IMG/VR virus record: IMGVR_UViG_3300022698_000056
Coordinates: 1 to 22,761 of that record
Strand: one strand, 5' to 3'
Length of the DNA stretch: 22,761 nt
Source: a virus
A program made the translations under genes and the position numbers. Each line of letters opens with the position of its first letter. Within the stretch, counting starts at the first letter, position 1. Below, piece after piece: positions 14,210-19,792 of this stretch. A model generated the notes under the pieces. The model was not told where the DNA came from. It did no database searches and saw nothing but the letters and a program-made list of their open reading frames with translations.

Positions 14210-14683
14210 ATGAAAGTAGACTATTCCCCGAGTGTCCTCGATGAGCTAGATGTTGTTGAAAGCATTATCTTGTTTATCGGGGACATTTACGGTTTGGACG
14301 CCACGATTACTGTCGACATCGAAGAGAACTTTGAGTACGAAGCTTGCGTTGAAGTAGTCGACTTGGAAAATGGCGAGTACAAACTGACCATCGACCCTAT
14401 CCTCTTCGAAGACGAGAAGGTTCTACTTACCACTATTGCCCATGAGATGATCCACGTGAAGCAGTATGAATATGGGCAGCTGGTTGCTAGTGAAGAAGCT
14501 GACAAAAATATATTCATTTGGAACGGTGATGAGTATGACTGGACTGGCGGTGTTGCTCGTTCTACTTACTTCTCGGCTCCTTGGGAAGTTGAAGCTTATG
14601 GTATGGAACGGGCATTGTATGAGCTGTGGCTTGAGAACGAAGACATGAAAAATAATTTGAAAAAGATGTTAGATAACTGTTGA
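14210..14683 (+). CDS. Putative HExxH zinc metalloprotein (ImmA/IrrE-like)
   Basis: The protein has 157 residues. AHEMIHVKQ gives H78-E79-x-x-H82. Later PWEVEAYGMERALYE carries E126 and E128 as candidates for the third ligand. Similar short phage and bacterial proteins with HEMVHxKQ...PWEIEAYG are annotated as metallopeptidases. No signal peptide, so it would act in the cytoplasm on host or phage proteins. It has its own early promoter. Its stop codon (TGA 14681-14683) lies inside the -35 box of the next promoter. Confidence 0.65.
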   Translation: MKVDYSPSVLDELDVVESIILFIGDIYGLDATITVDIEENFEYEACVEVVDLENGEYKLTIDPILFEDEKVLLTTIAHEMIHVKQYEYGQLVASEEADKNIFIWNGDEYDWTGGVARSTYFSAPWEVEAYGMERALYELWLENEDMKNNLKKMLDNC

Positions 14684-14707
14684 CATCTCCCACCAGTGCG
14701 ATAGAAT
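14680..14707 (+). promoter_or_regulatory. Early-type promoter (family copy 5)
   Basis: TTGACA (14680-14685), a 16-bp spacer and TAGAAT (14702-14707). The palindrome is degenerate here. The leader TGCATAACTTGAGAGAAAG is nearly identical to copy 1. Confidence 0.8.
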
Positions 14708-14739
14708 ACCTGCATAACTTGAGAGAAAGAGAGAATATT

Positions 14740-14928
14740 ATGAGTCGATTTAATGTTAGGGTTGTTTCAGAAGGTACTAATATCACTTATGGCATGTATC
14801 TGCTTGAAGCTGAGACAAAACGTGATGCGATGAAGCAGGCTATTGAAGCAATCCGCAAGATTCGCAATCTACCTAAAGATGCTGCATTGATCGCAACTGC
14901 TAACTTAGCTGAAAAGAGTGTAAAATAA
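14740..14928 (+). CDS. Small early protein, unknown
   Basis: The protein has 62 residues. ATG 14740 follows the shared leader. Short beta strands (FNVRVVSEGTNITYGMYLLE) are followed by a helix (ETKRDAMKQAIEAIRKI). It is a single-gene cassette. No recognised motif. Confidence 0.68.
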   Translation: MSRFNVRVVSEGTNITYGMYLLEAETKRDAMKQAIEAIRKIRNLPKDAALIATANLAEKSVK

Positions 14929-14931
14929 TTG

Positions 14932-14959
14932 TTGACTTCTTCCACCAATATAGTACAAT
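14932..14959 (+). promoter_or_regulatory. Early-type promoter (family copy 6)
   Basis: TTGACT (14932-14937), a 16-bp spacer and TACAAT (14954-14959). CCAATATA-G-TACAATGG is the palindrome with two mismatches. The leader TGCATAACTTGAGAGGAA follows. Confidence 0.83.
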
Positions 14960-14986
14960 GGTTGCATAACTTGAGAGGAAATATGA

Positions 14987-15208
14987 ATGTTTAAAGTTTG
15001 TGATAGAGTTTACAATGCAGATATGAGCGTTACTGGTGAGGTCACCGACGTTTCACACGACGCCTGCTGGGTTCGTAACATTATTGATGGTGGTCTATAC
15101 TTTATCGCCAAGTACAATCTGTATCACGTTGGAACTGGTCCGGCGATGGACATCGAACTTGGTGAACGTGTTAATTCTCTATTGGAGCCTATGCCTTATG
15201 AACTATAA
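14987..15208 (+). CDS. Small beta-rich early protein, unknown
   Basis: The protein has 73 residues. Alternating strands (VCDRVYNADMSVTGEVTDVS) hint at an SH3/KOW-like barrel. The ATG at 14987 has GAGAGGAA 6 nt upstream. An earlier ATG at 14983 opens only three codons in another frame, which could lower expression. The 3' end overlaps the next gene by 11 nt. Confidence 0.65.
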   Translation: MFKVCDRVYNADMSVTGEVTDVSHDACWVRNIIDGGLYFIAKYNLYHVGTGPAMDIELGERVNSLLEPMPYEL

Positions 15209-15467
15209 TGTTGATGCGCTGAAAAGCATGCTAGAACTTTACAACAAGAACATCGAATCATTCACTTTGATGTACCACCGTGCTCTGGCTAACGAAGCCA
15301 CTGGTCTTGAAGACCTAGAACAGAAGATTAATGAAATGGTCAAAGAACGTCGTGATCTGGCTGCTACCATTGAAAACGATGGTATGGGTATGGAAGGAGT
15401 CCGTATCGATACAATGATGTATGAAGCCCACAACGGTGCTGACACCAGCTGGTGGGCAGGAAATTAA
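15198..15467 (+). CDS. Small helical protein, unknown
   Basis: The protein has 89 residues. ATG 15198 is preceded by GGAG and overlaps the previous gene. Residues 5-60 are helical, with coiled-coil character (GLEDLEQKINEMVKERRDLA). The C-terminus ends HNGADTSWWAGN. It is not recognised. Confidence 0.65.
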   Translation: MNYNVDALKSMLELYNKNIESFTLMYHRALANEATGLEDLEQKINEMVKERRDLAATIENDGMGMEGVRIDTMMYEAHNGADTSWWAGN

Positions 15468-15477
15468 GGAGATTATT

Positions 15478-15666
15478 ATGTTTGAATTAGTATCATGGTT
15501 TTTGATTACTTTTGTTATCGGCTACTTTGTTATTGCGATTAATAGAAACATCGCTGACATCCGACAGATGAAGAAAGAGATTCGCGTGCGCAAGATCCAA
15601 CATGATCTTAACATGGAGCGTTTAAATCGTGAACATGAAGAGCGTTTAAAAAAGCTTGATTCTTAG
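15478..15666 (+). CDS. Small membrane-anchored coiled-coil protein
   Basis: The protein has 62 residues. One N-terminal membrane span (about 2-21, FELVSWFLITFVIGYFVIAI) is followed by a charged coiled coil (NIADIRQMKKEIRVRKIQ...). The start is ATG 15478 with AAGGAG 6 nt upstream. The topology resembles small phage inner-membrane effectors. Function unknown. Confidence 0.65.
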   Translation: MFELVSWFLITFVIGYFVIAINRNIADIRQMKKEIRVRKIQHDLNMERLNREHEERLKKLDS

Positions 15667-15673
15667 ATAGTTT

Positions 15674-15689
15674 TGCTATAATATATAAT
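15674..15689 (+). promoter_or_regulatory. Extended -10 promoter ahead of a structured leader
   Basis: TGC directly before TATAAT (15677-15682) makes an extended -10. A second TATAAT lies at 15684-15689. A weak TTGATT -35 at 15656-15661 gives a short 15-bp spacer to the first. This promoter does not belong to the six-copy family. Confidence 0.6.
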
Positions 15690-15691
15690 AC

Positions 15692-15768
15692 TGGGGCGCT
15701 GTTGCTTTCTATTGTTACTCCTTCCGGTACTAGCAGTGAAAAGATGGTAACGCAAAGTTACCACCCCA
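15692..15768 (+). ncRNA. Structured 5' leader RNA (three-way junction), riboswitch-like
   Basis: Helix P1 is TGGGG (15692-15696) with CCCCA (15764-15768). P2 is CGCTG (15697-15701) with CAGTG (15734-15738), including one G-T wobble. P3 is TGGTAAC (15745-15751) with GTTACCA (15757-15763) and loop GCAAA. P3 abuts P1, leaving J2/3 AAAAGA. The P2 loop contains GTTAC (15714-15718), which can also pair with GTAAC (15747-15751) and would break P3. The ribosome site GAGGTG lies 9 nt after P1. It matches no riboswitch class I can recall. Confidence 0.5.
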
Positions 15769-15790
15769 ACTTATTTCGAGGTGTGTTGTT

Positions 15791-16123
15791 ATGATGTCAA
15801 AAAAGAAACGTGCTAAATTGAAACAAGAAAAACTCCAGAGCGAAGCCAAAACGCGCAAGCTTTTGAAGCGCCATGGTCTGGATAAACCAATTAAGCCACG
15901 TGAGTTCTCTGACTACACACCCACTCTTTCGTCGCGTGGAGATGAGCACCGCATCAAGTATCCCTCTCTCGTAACCCGCTCTGGTGCGGCTCATCTCCGC
16001 GACGATTCCTTCAAGAAAGAAGTGTCAGCCAAATACAATATTGGTCAGGCATATAACAAAGGCAACTATGTCGTGCTCAGTACAAAAGAAGCGCACGATC
16101 CAATGACAGGTAAACGCCGATGA
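15791..16123 (+). CDS. Conserved basic phage protein, unknown
   Basis: The protein has 110 residues. It has a very basic N-terminus (MMSKKKRAKLKQEKLQSEAK), then PREFSDYTPTLSSR and a C-terminus with KYNIGQAYNKGNYVVLS. I associate this middle and C-terminal pattern with a conserved unknown in large phages. It is soluble and probably nucleic-acid binding by charge. The start is ATG 15791 or 15794, with GAGGTG upstream. It is preceded by the structured leader RNA, which may control it. The next gene overlaps by 4 nt. Confidence 0.75.
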   Translation: MMSKKKRAKLKQEKLQSEAKTRKLLKRHGLDKPIKPREFSDYTPTLSSRGDEHRIKYPSLVTRSGAAHLRDDSFKKEVSAKYNIGQAYNKGNYVVLSTKEAHDPMTGKRR

Positions 16124-16554
16124 AAATTCGTAATGAATCAACTATCTTGACTGAAGAACAGATCAAAAAAATCGAAGAATCAAAGAACGCGAAGTATGTT
16201 TGCGAGACTTCCCTGAAAGCCAATGATCAGTGGTACGAAAACCCTGTCGCAGTTTTCTATGGTGAGGAAGTTCACCCTGTATCAAAGTCCAGATATTTTG
16301 GAGTATTCTTTCAAGGCGATTACAGCTACATCTGTAATGCAGCTTCTGTTGAAGATCAAGTTATTACCGGAGTTATTACTGAAGATGCAGAAATTATTTA
16401 CTCGAAATACCGTCATGATTATATTGAGTCTGGCGATCTATTTATTGATGGCGGACGTGATTACACCAGAACAAACGCCACTGAAGATCGACTGGTAGAA
16501 TTGGTTATTCGCAACGGCAAAATCCAAATTCAATTAGAAAAAGTAGTAGAGTGA
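16120..16554 (+). CDS. Unknown acidic protein
   Basis: The protein has 144 residues. The ATG overlaps the previous stop (ATGA). It has an N-terminal helix (TEEQIKKIEESK), then beta-rich segments (PVAVFYGEEVHP, YFGVFFQGDYSYI) and a beta C-terminus (LVELVIRNGKIQIQLEK). No motif recognised. It is expressed with the preceding gene. Confidence 0.68.
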   Translation: MKIRNESTILTEEQIKKIEESKNAKYVCETSLKANDQWYENPVAVFYGEEVHPVSKSRYFGVFFQGDYSYICNAASVEDQVITGVITEDAEIIYSKYRHDYIESGDLFIDGGRDYTRTNATEDRLVELVIRNGKIQIQLEKVVE

Positions 16555-16558
16555 TGTT

Positions 16559-16654
16559 ATGTGGAAGGTGTTTATGGACTTCTTCCAGGGACGGAATGAA
16601 AGGTTTCCTCGAAGCCCTAACAAGTGTGTGTGGAACCTAGAAAACGAAGGTTAA
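16559..16654 (+). CDS. Possible tiny ORF (31 residues)
   Basis: ATG 16559 to TAA 16654, beginning MWKVFMDFFQGRNERFP. It fills an otherwise empty 100-nt gap and ends 4 nt before the next ATG. There is no clear ribosome binding site. Another short frame from ATG 16554 overlaps it. Weak evidence only. Confidence 0.35.
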   Translation: MWKVFMDFFQGRNERFPRSPNKCVWNLENEG

Positions 16655-16658
16655 TAAA

Positions 16659-16892
16659 ATGTATGTAGAAATACTGCAATGGGTCATATTCACGGTTTCT
16701 TGTATTTCGGTAATTGCCCTGAGTGGCAAGAGCACAGTAGAAAAGAAACTGGGCTGGGTTTTTACAGGCATAGCTAGGTTTGGTGGAATATTTATTTTTG
16801 CATACTTTGAATTGTATGCAATGGTTGCCATGAATATCATGTATGTGGTTTTGTCATTCAGAGGATATAGGAATACAGATAATGAAAATTGA
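16659..16892 (+). CDS. Small membrane protein, two or three spans
   Basis: The protein has 77 residues. Hydrophobic spans are visible at about 4-22 (EILQWVIFTVSCISVIALSG) and 33-70 (WVFTGIARFGGIFIFAYFEL and after), separated by a short charged loop (KSTVEKK). The layout faintly recalls half-size transporter-like phage proteins, but there is no motif to support transport. It overlaps the next gene by 11 nt. Confidence 0.65.
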   Translation: MYVEILQWVIFTVSCISVIALSGKSTVEKKLGWVFTGIARFGGIFIFAYFELYAMVAMNIMYVVLSFRGYRNTDNEN

Positions 16893-17337
16893 AATCGGTA
16901 AAACGTATGAAGTCAGCCCTCAATACAAAAAGAGTCTGATTGAGATCGAGCAATATACGGCAGACAGTGACAAATTCAAAGGTGTTAACGTTGAAACACT
17001 TTGGCGCACTGGCAGCTTCTCGGTCACACCCAAAAACGAAGAAGAAGTTGAATGGCTACAAGGCGCTGTTGACGGAGATATCTGGGACTACGACGATTAC
17101 GAAGAAGTTGAAATGTACGATACCTATGATGGGATTTCCGAAGACTTAGTGTTCTGGGGTAGTGGTTGGGAAGAAGGCGAGCAAGAGGATCTTGAAGAGC
17201 GTTATGAGAATCAAGACGATGACGACTGGTGTAGCTATTACGAGTTCCTAGAAGAACGAAACGGTTTCACTTCTCAATTTTGTAACTGGCAAATTCATAA
17301 TGGCGTTGTTGTTGAGGAAGTTGAAGATGAAGGTTAA
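16882..17337 (+). CDS. Highly acidic protein, unknown (possible DNA-mimic-like charge)
   Basis: The protein has 151 residues. After a beta-rich N-terminus (MKIEIGKTYEVSPQYKKS), residues ~50-130 are dominated by Asp, Glu, Tyr and Trp (DGDIWDYDDYEEVEMYDTYD; later DLEERYENQDDDDW). Such a charge pattern occurs in DNA-mimic inhibitors but also in ordinary acidic early proteins. ATG 16882 overlaps the membrane-protein gene. Function unknown. Confidence 0.68.
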   Translation: MKIEIGKTYEVSPQYKKSLIEIEQYTADSDKFKGVNVETLWRTGSFSVTPKNEEEVEWLQGAVDGDIWDYDDYEEVEMYDTYDGISEDLVFWGSGWEEGEQEDLEERYENQDDDDWCSYYEFLEERNGFTSQFCNWQIHNGVVVEEVEDEG

Positions 17338-17494
17338 AATCGAGATGGACTTGACACCCGAAGAAGCCAAGGAGCTATTTGTCCCTAGCGATAAGCAATC
17401 CGAGTTTATGTCAAAAACATATGATGCATACATTCAGTCTTTGAATGATGTGTTCATGAAGACGGTAAACCCCTTTACTCCAACGAAAGAATAA
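17327..17494 (+). CDS. Small protein, unknown
   Basis: The protein has 55 residues (MKVKIEMDLTPEEAKELFVP...). The opening M-K-V-K-I-E-M-D-L-T-P-E-E is a beta strand then a helix start. It overlaps the acidic gene by 11 nt and ends 2 nt before the late promoter, closing the early block. Confidence 0.62.
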   Translation: MKVKIEMDLTPEEAKELFVPSDKQSEFMSKTYDAYIQSLNDVFMKTVNPFTPTKE

Positions 17495-17496
17495 GT

Positions 17497-17504
17497 TATA
17501 AATA
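17497..17504 (+). promoter_or_regulatory. T4-type late promoter (TATAAATA)
   Basis: An exact TATAAATA box, as recognised by the gp55-type late sigma factor of T4-like phages. It lies 32 nt before the first packaged-type gene. Only two exact copies of this octamer were found by eye on the plus strand, both in this right-hand region. Confidence 0.8.
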
Positions 17505-17535
17505 GTCTAGTAAAACTAATTGCTGGACTAAAGAA

Positions 17536-18471
17536 ATGCTTTCGTTTGAAGAATATTTAACTGAATCAAAGAACACAGATGTAGCTGATGTAAACGAAAT
17601 TTTACTTGGCTACTATCTGGGCGGGTCATCTTGGAAGAAATATGATGACCCAAGTTCTGTCCAAAAACAGCTGGAACTAAAGAAGAAAAAAATTACAGCT
17701 GCACAATATGACCAGCAAGACGACCGTGCGCAACGCATGGCTAAAGAGACCATCTCTTGGTCCAAGAAAAATGGTTATAATGGAATCGTTAAGAAACTTT
17801 ACTGGACTGCCCGAAAGGGTTCTCTGCAAAGAGCAGTAGGTAAGTCTGGTAAAGTCGATTCAGGAAACCCCACCGATATCCTGATTGAATTCACTGACGG
17901 AGAGTTCCTTGGCATTTCTGCTAAGTCCACACTAAAGAATGCTGAGATCGGTTTCAAGAATCCAGGAATGGGTACTGTCGAAAAGAAACTGAAGATTGAA
18001 CTGTCTGATATCAAAAAAGAATCCGAAGCGAAGTTTAGCGAAGAAAACGACCTCCCGAAAGCTGCTAATGCTCGTAAGAAAGAGATCCGTGCACGTGACG
18101 GCATGAAGCCGAAAGCTGATAAAGTCGGTTCTGAAGTAATGGCTAAGATGCGCGACATTATGATTCAAAGGCTCGTTAAGATGAGCGACAAAGAAGCAAG
18201 AACCTATATAATGTCCGATTGGATGGACGCTTCTGATATTGTTTATCCAAACTACATAAAGGTGACTGGTAAAAAGGGTGGCGTTTCTATTGAAAACCCT
18301 CTTGAGAACAGTAAGATTGAGAGTATGAACAAAGGTAACATAAAGTTCATGAAGGTTGGTAATGAAAGTATCGGTGTTACTGCAGATAACAAGAAGATCA
18401 TGAAAATGAGATTCAAGTACGAGTCGCAGGCATTAGCTTCTTCGATGAAGTTGTCAGGAGATCCGTGGTAA
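17536..18471 (+). CDS. Putative head-packaged protein with PD-(D/E)xK-like nuclease motif
   Basis: The protein has 311 residues. It begins MLSFEEYLTE|S, matching in length and pattern the 10-residue capsid-targeting sequence of T4 internal proteins (MKTYQEFIAE|A) that the prohead protease cuts after Glu10. The core has D114 in NPTDILIEFTDGEFLGISAK and S-A-K130, a D...xxK arrangement seen in variant PD-(D/E)xK nucleases. The canonical Glu before x-K is replaced by Ser. The rest is lysine-rich helices and a beta-rich C-terminus. It is driven by a late promoter. I recall related unknowns in marine T4-like phages. Nuclease activity is inference. Confidence 0.7.
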   Translation: MLSFEEYLTESKNTDVADVNEILLGYYLGGSSWKKYDDPSSVQKQLELKKKKITAAQYDQQDDRAQRMAKETISWSKKNGYNGIVKKLYWTARKGSLQRAVGKSGKVDSGNPTDILIEFTDGEFLGISAKSTLKNAEIGFKNPGMGTVEKKLKIELSDIKKESEAKFSEENDLPKAANARKKEIRARDGMKPKADKVGSEVMAKMRDIMIQRLVKMSDKEARTYIMSDWMDASDIVYPNYIKVTGKKGGVSIENPLENSKIESMNKGNIKFMKVGNESIGVTADNKKIMKMRFKYESQALASSMKLSGDPW

Positions 18472-19700
18472 TGAAAAAATTTACTTCTTTCCTAACGGAA
18501 CAGAAAAACACGCACATGGAGCATCTTGAAGATGCCGTGCTTAATGGGGGTGTAAATGGCACAAGAGACGCAATCAACCTTCTCCGCAATCTACGAGACA
18601 TGCTTGCTGGTAATGCTGGCACCGGTGTTTCTACTACTGTTAAGTGGGATGGGGCTCCTGCTTTGTTTGCTGGTGTCGATCCATCTGATGGTAAGTTTTT
18701 TGTTGCCAAGAAGGGTATCTTCAACAAGAATCCCAAGGTCTACAAGACTGAACAAGAAGTCAGGGAAGACACCTCGGGCGATCTGGCTGACAAACTTTCG
18801 TTAGCACTAAAGTATCTACCGGAACTGGGAATTAAGAGCGGAGTCTATCAAGGCGACTTCTTGTTCTCAAAGTCAGATCTCAAGAAGGAAACTATTGACG
18901 GGGAGAAGTATGTCACTTTTCACCCGAATACCATCGTGTACGCAATCCCTGTAAACTCTGAGTTGGGTCGGACAATACGCAGTAAGAAGATTGGTATTGT
19001 CTGGCACACTGCATACGATGGTAAGTCTTTTGAAAGCATGAAAGCGACATTCGGAAAGAACATCGTAAACAACTTCAAGAATGCTAAAGATATCTGGTCG
19101 GTAGACGCTGAGTTCAAGGACGTGTCAGGTAAAGCTACGTTCACAGCTAAAGAAACTGCTGAAGTCACAGCACTATTGTCACAGGCAGGTAAGCTGTTCA
19201 GAAAGCTAGATTCTAAGACTCTTGACGGAATCAGCGATAATCCCGAACTGCTACAGAAAGTGAAGACGCACTTCAACACTAAGGTTCGTGAAGGTCAAAG
19301 GATTACAAACGTTAAGTCGCACGTCCGTTCTCTTGTGAACTACATTGCTGACTACTATGGTAAGCAAGCCGACAAACGAAAGACACAAAAAGGTAAAGAC
19401 GTTCAGTTCTCAAAAAGGGACGAAATATTAAAGTTCTTCTCTAACGCTAACGTGAAGAACCTAGAGAATATCTTCACAATGATGAACCTGATTATCGAAG
19501 CCAAAGAGATGGTTATAGATAAGATGGATGAAGCGAGTTCTATCGGTACATTCCTACGAACCAACAAAGGGTTTGAAGTGACTTCACCAGAAGGTTACGT
19601 TGGTATTGACAGGAAAGGTAATGCACTGAAACTTGTCAATAGAATGGAGTTCAGCCGAGCTAACTTCTCTTCGGATATCATCAAAGGGTGGCAGAAATAA
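18471..19700 (+). CDS. Putative head-packaged nucleotidyltransferase/ligase-like protein (DUF6267-like)
   Basis: The protein has 409 residues and begins MKKFTSFLTE|Q, again a 10-residue capsid-targeting-like sequence ending at Glu10. HMEHLEDAVLNGG...LRDMLAG opens a family I know from cyanophages (recalled as DUF6267, unchecked). T-V-K58-W-D60-G61 is a KxDG motif as in ATP-dependent ligases and capping enzymes. QGDFLF could be motif III. Near the end SPEGYVGIDRKGNALKLVNR has the E374-G and K387 spacing of motifs IV and V. It could therefore be a covalent nucleotidyltransferase joining nucleic acid ends. ATG overlaps the upstream stop (TAATG), so it shares the late promoter. Confidence 0.75.
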   Translation: MKKFTSFLTEQKNTHMEHLEDAVLNGGVNGTRDAINLLRNLRDMLAGNAGTGVSTTVKWDGAPALFAGVDPSDGKFFVAKKGIFNKNPKVYKTEQEVREDTSGDLADKLSLALKYLPELGIKSGVYQGDFLFSKSDLKKETIDGEKYVTFHPNTIVYAIPVNSELGRTIRSKKIGIVWHTAYDGKSFESMKATFGKNIVNNFKNAKDIWSVDAEFKDVSGKATFTAKETAEVTALLSQAGKLFRKLDSKTLDGISDNPELLQKVKTHFNTKVREGQRITNVKSHVRSLVNYIADYYGKQADKRKTQKGKDVQFSKRDEILKFFSNANVKNLENIFTMMNLIIEAKEMVIDKMDEASSIGTFLRTNKGFEVTSPEGYVGIDRKGNALKLVNRMEFSRANFSSDIIKGWQK

Positions 19701-19707
19701 CTGTCAT

Positions 19708-19715
19708 TATAAATA
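19708..19715 (+). promoter_or_regulatory. T4-type late promoter (TATAAATA)
   Basis: A second exact TATAAATA box, 77 nt before the large multidomain gene. The 93-nt gap between the two genes holds this box and a TTAGGA ribosome site at 19777-19782, and nothing else I can support. Confidence 0.8.
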
Positions 19716-19792
19716 GATTTATTAAAACAACAGTTTGATTATACTGAGAAACCAGTAACAAGTCAAGCGTTAAGTCTTAGGAAAACACGCTA

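Noticed and set aside
19699-19735. AACTGT...ACAGTT hairpin as a terminator after the ligase-like gene
   Set aside because: The stem is only 6 bp with a 25-nt loop and no T-run, and the loop holds the late promoter.
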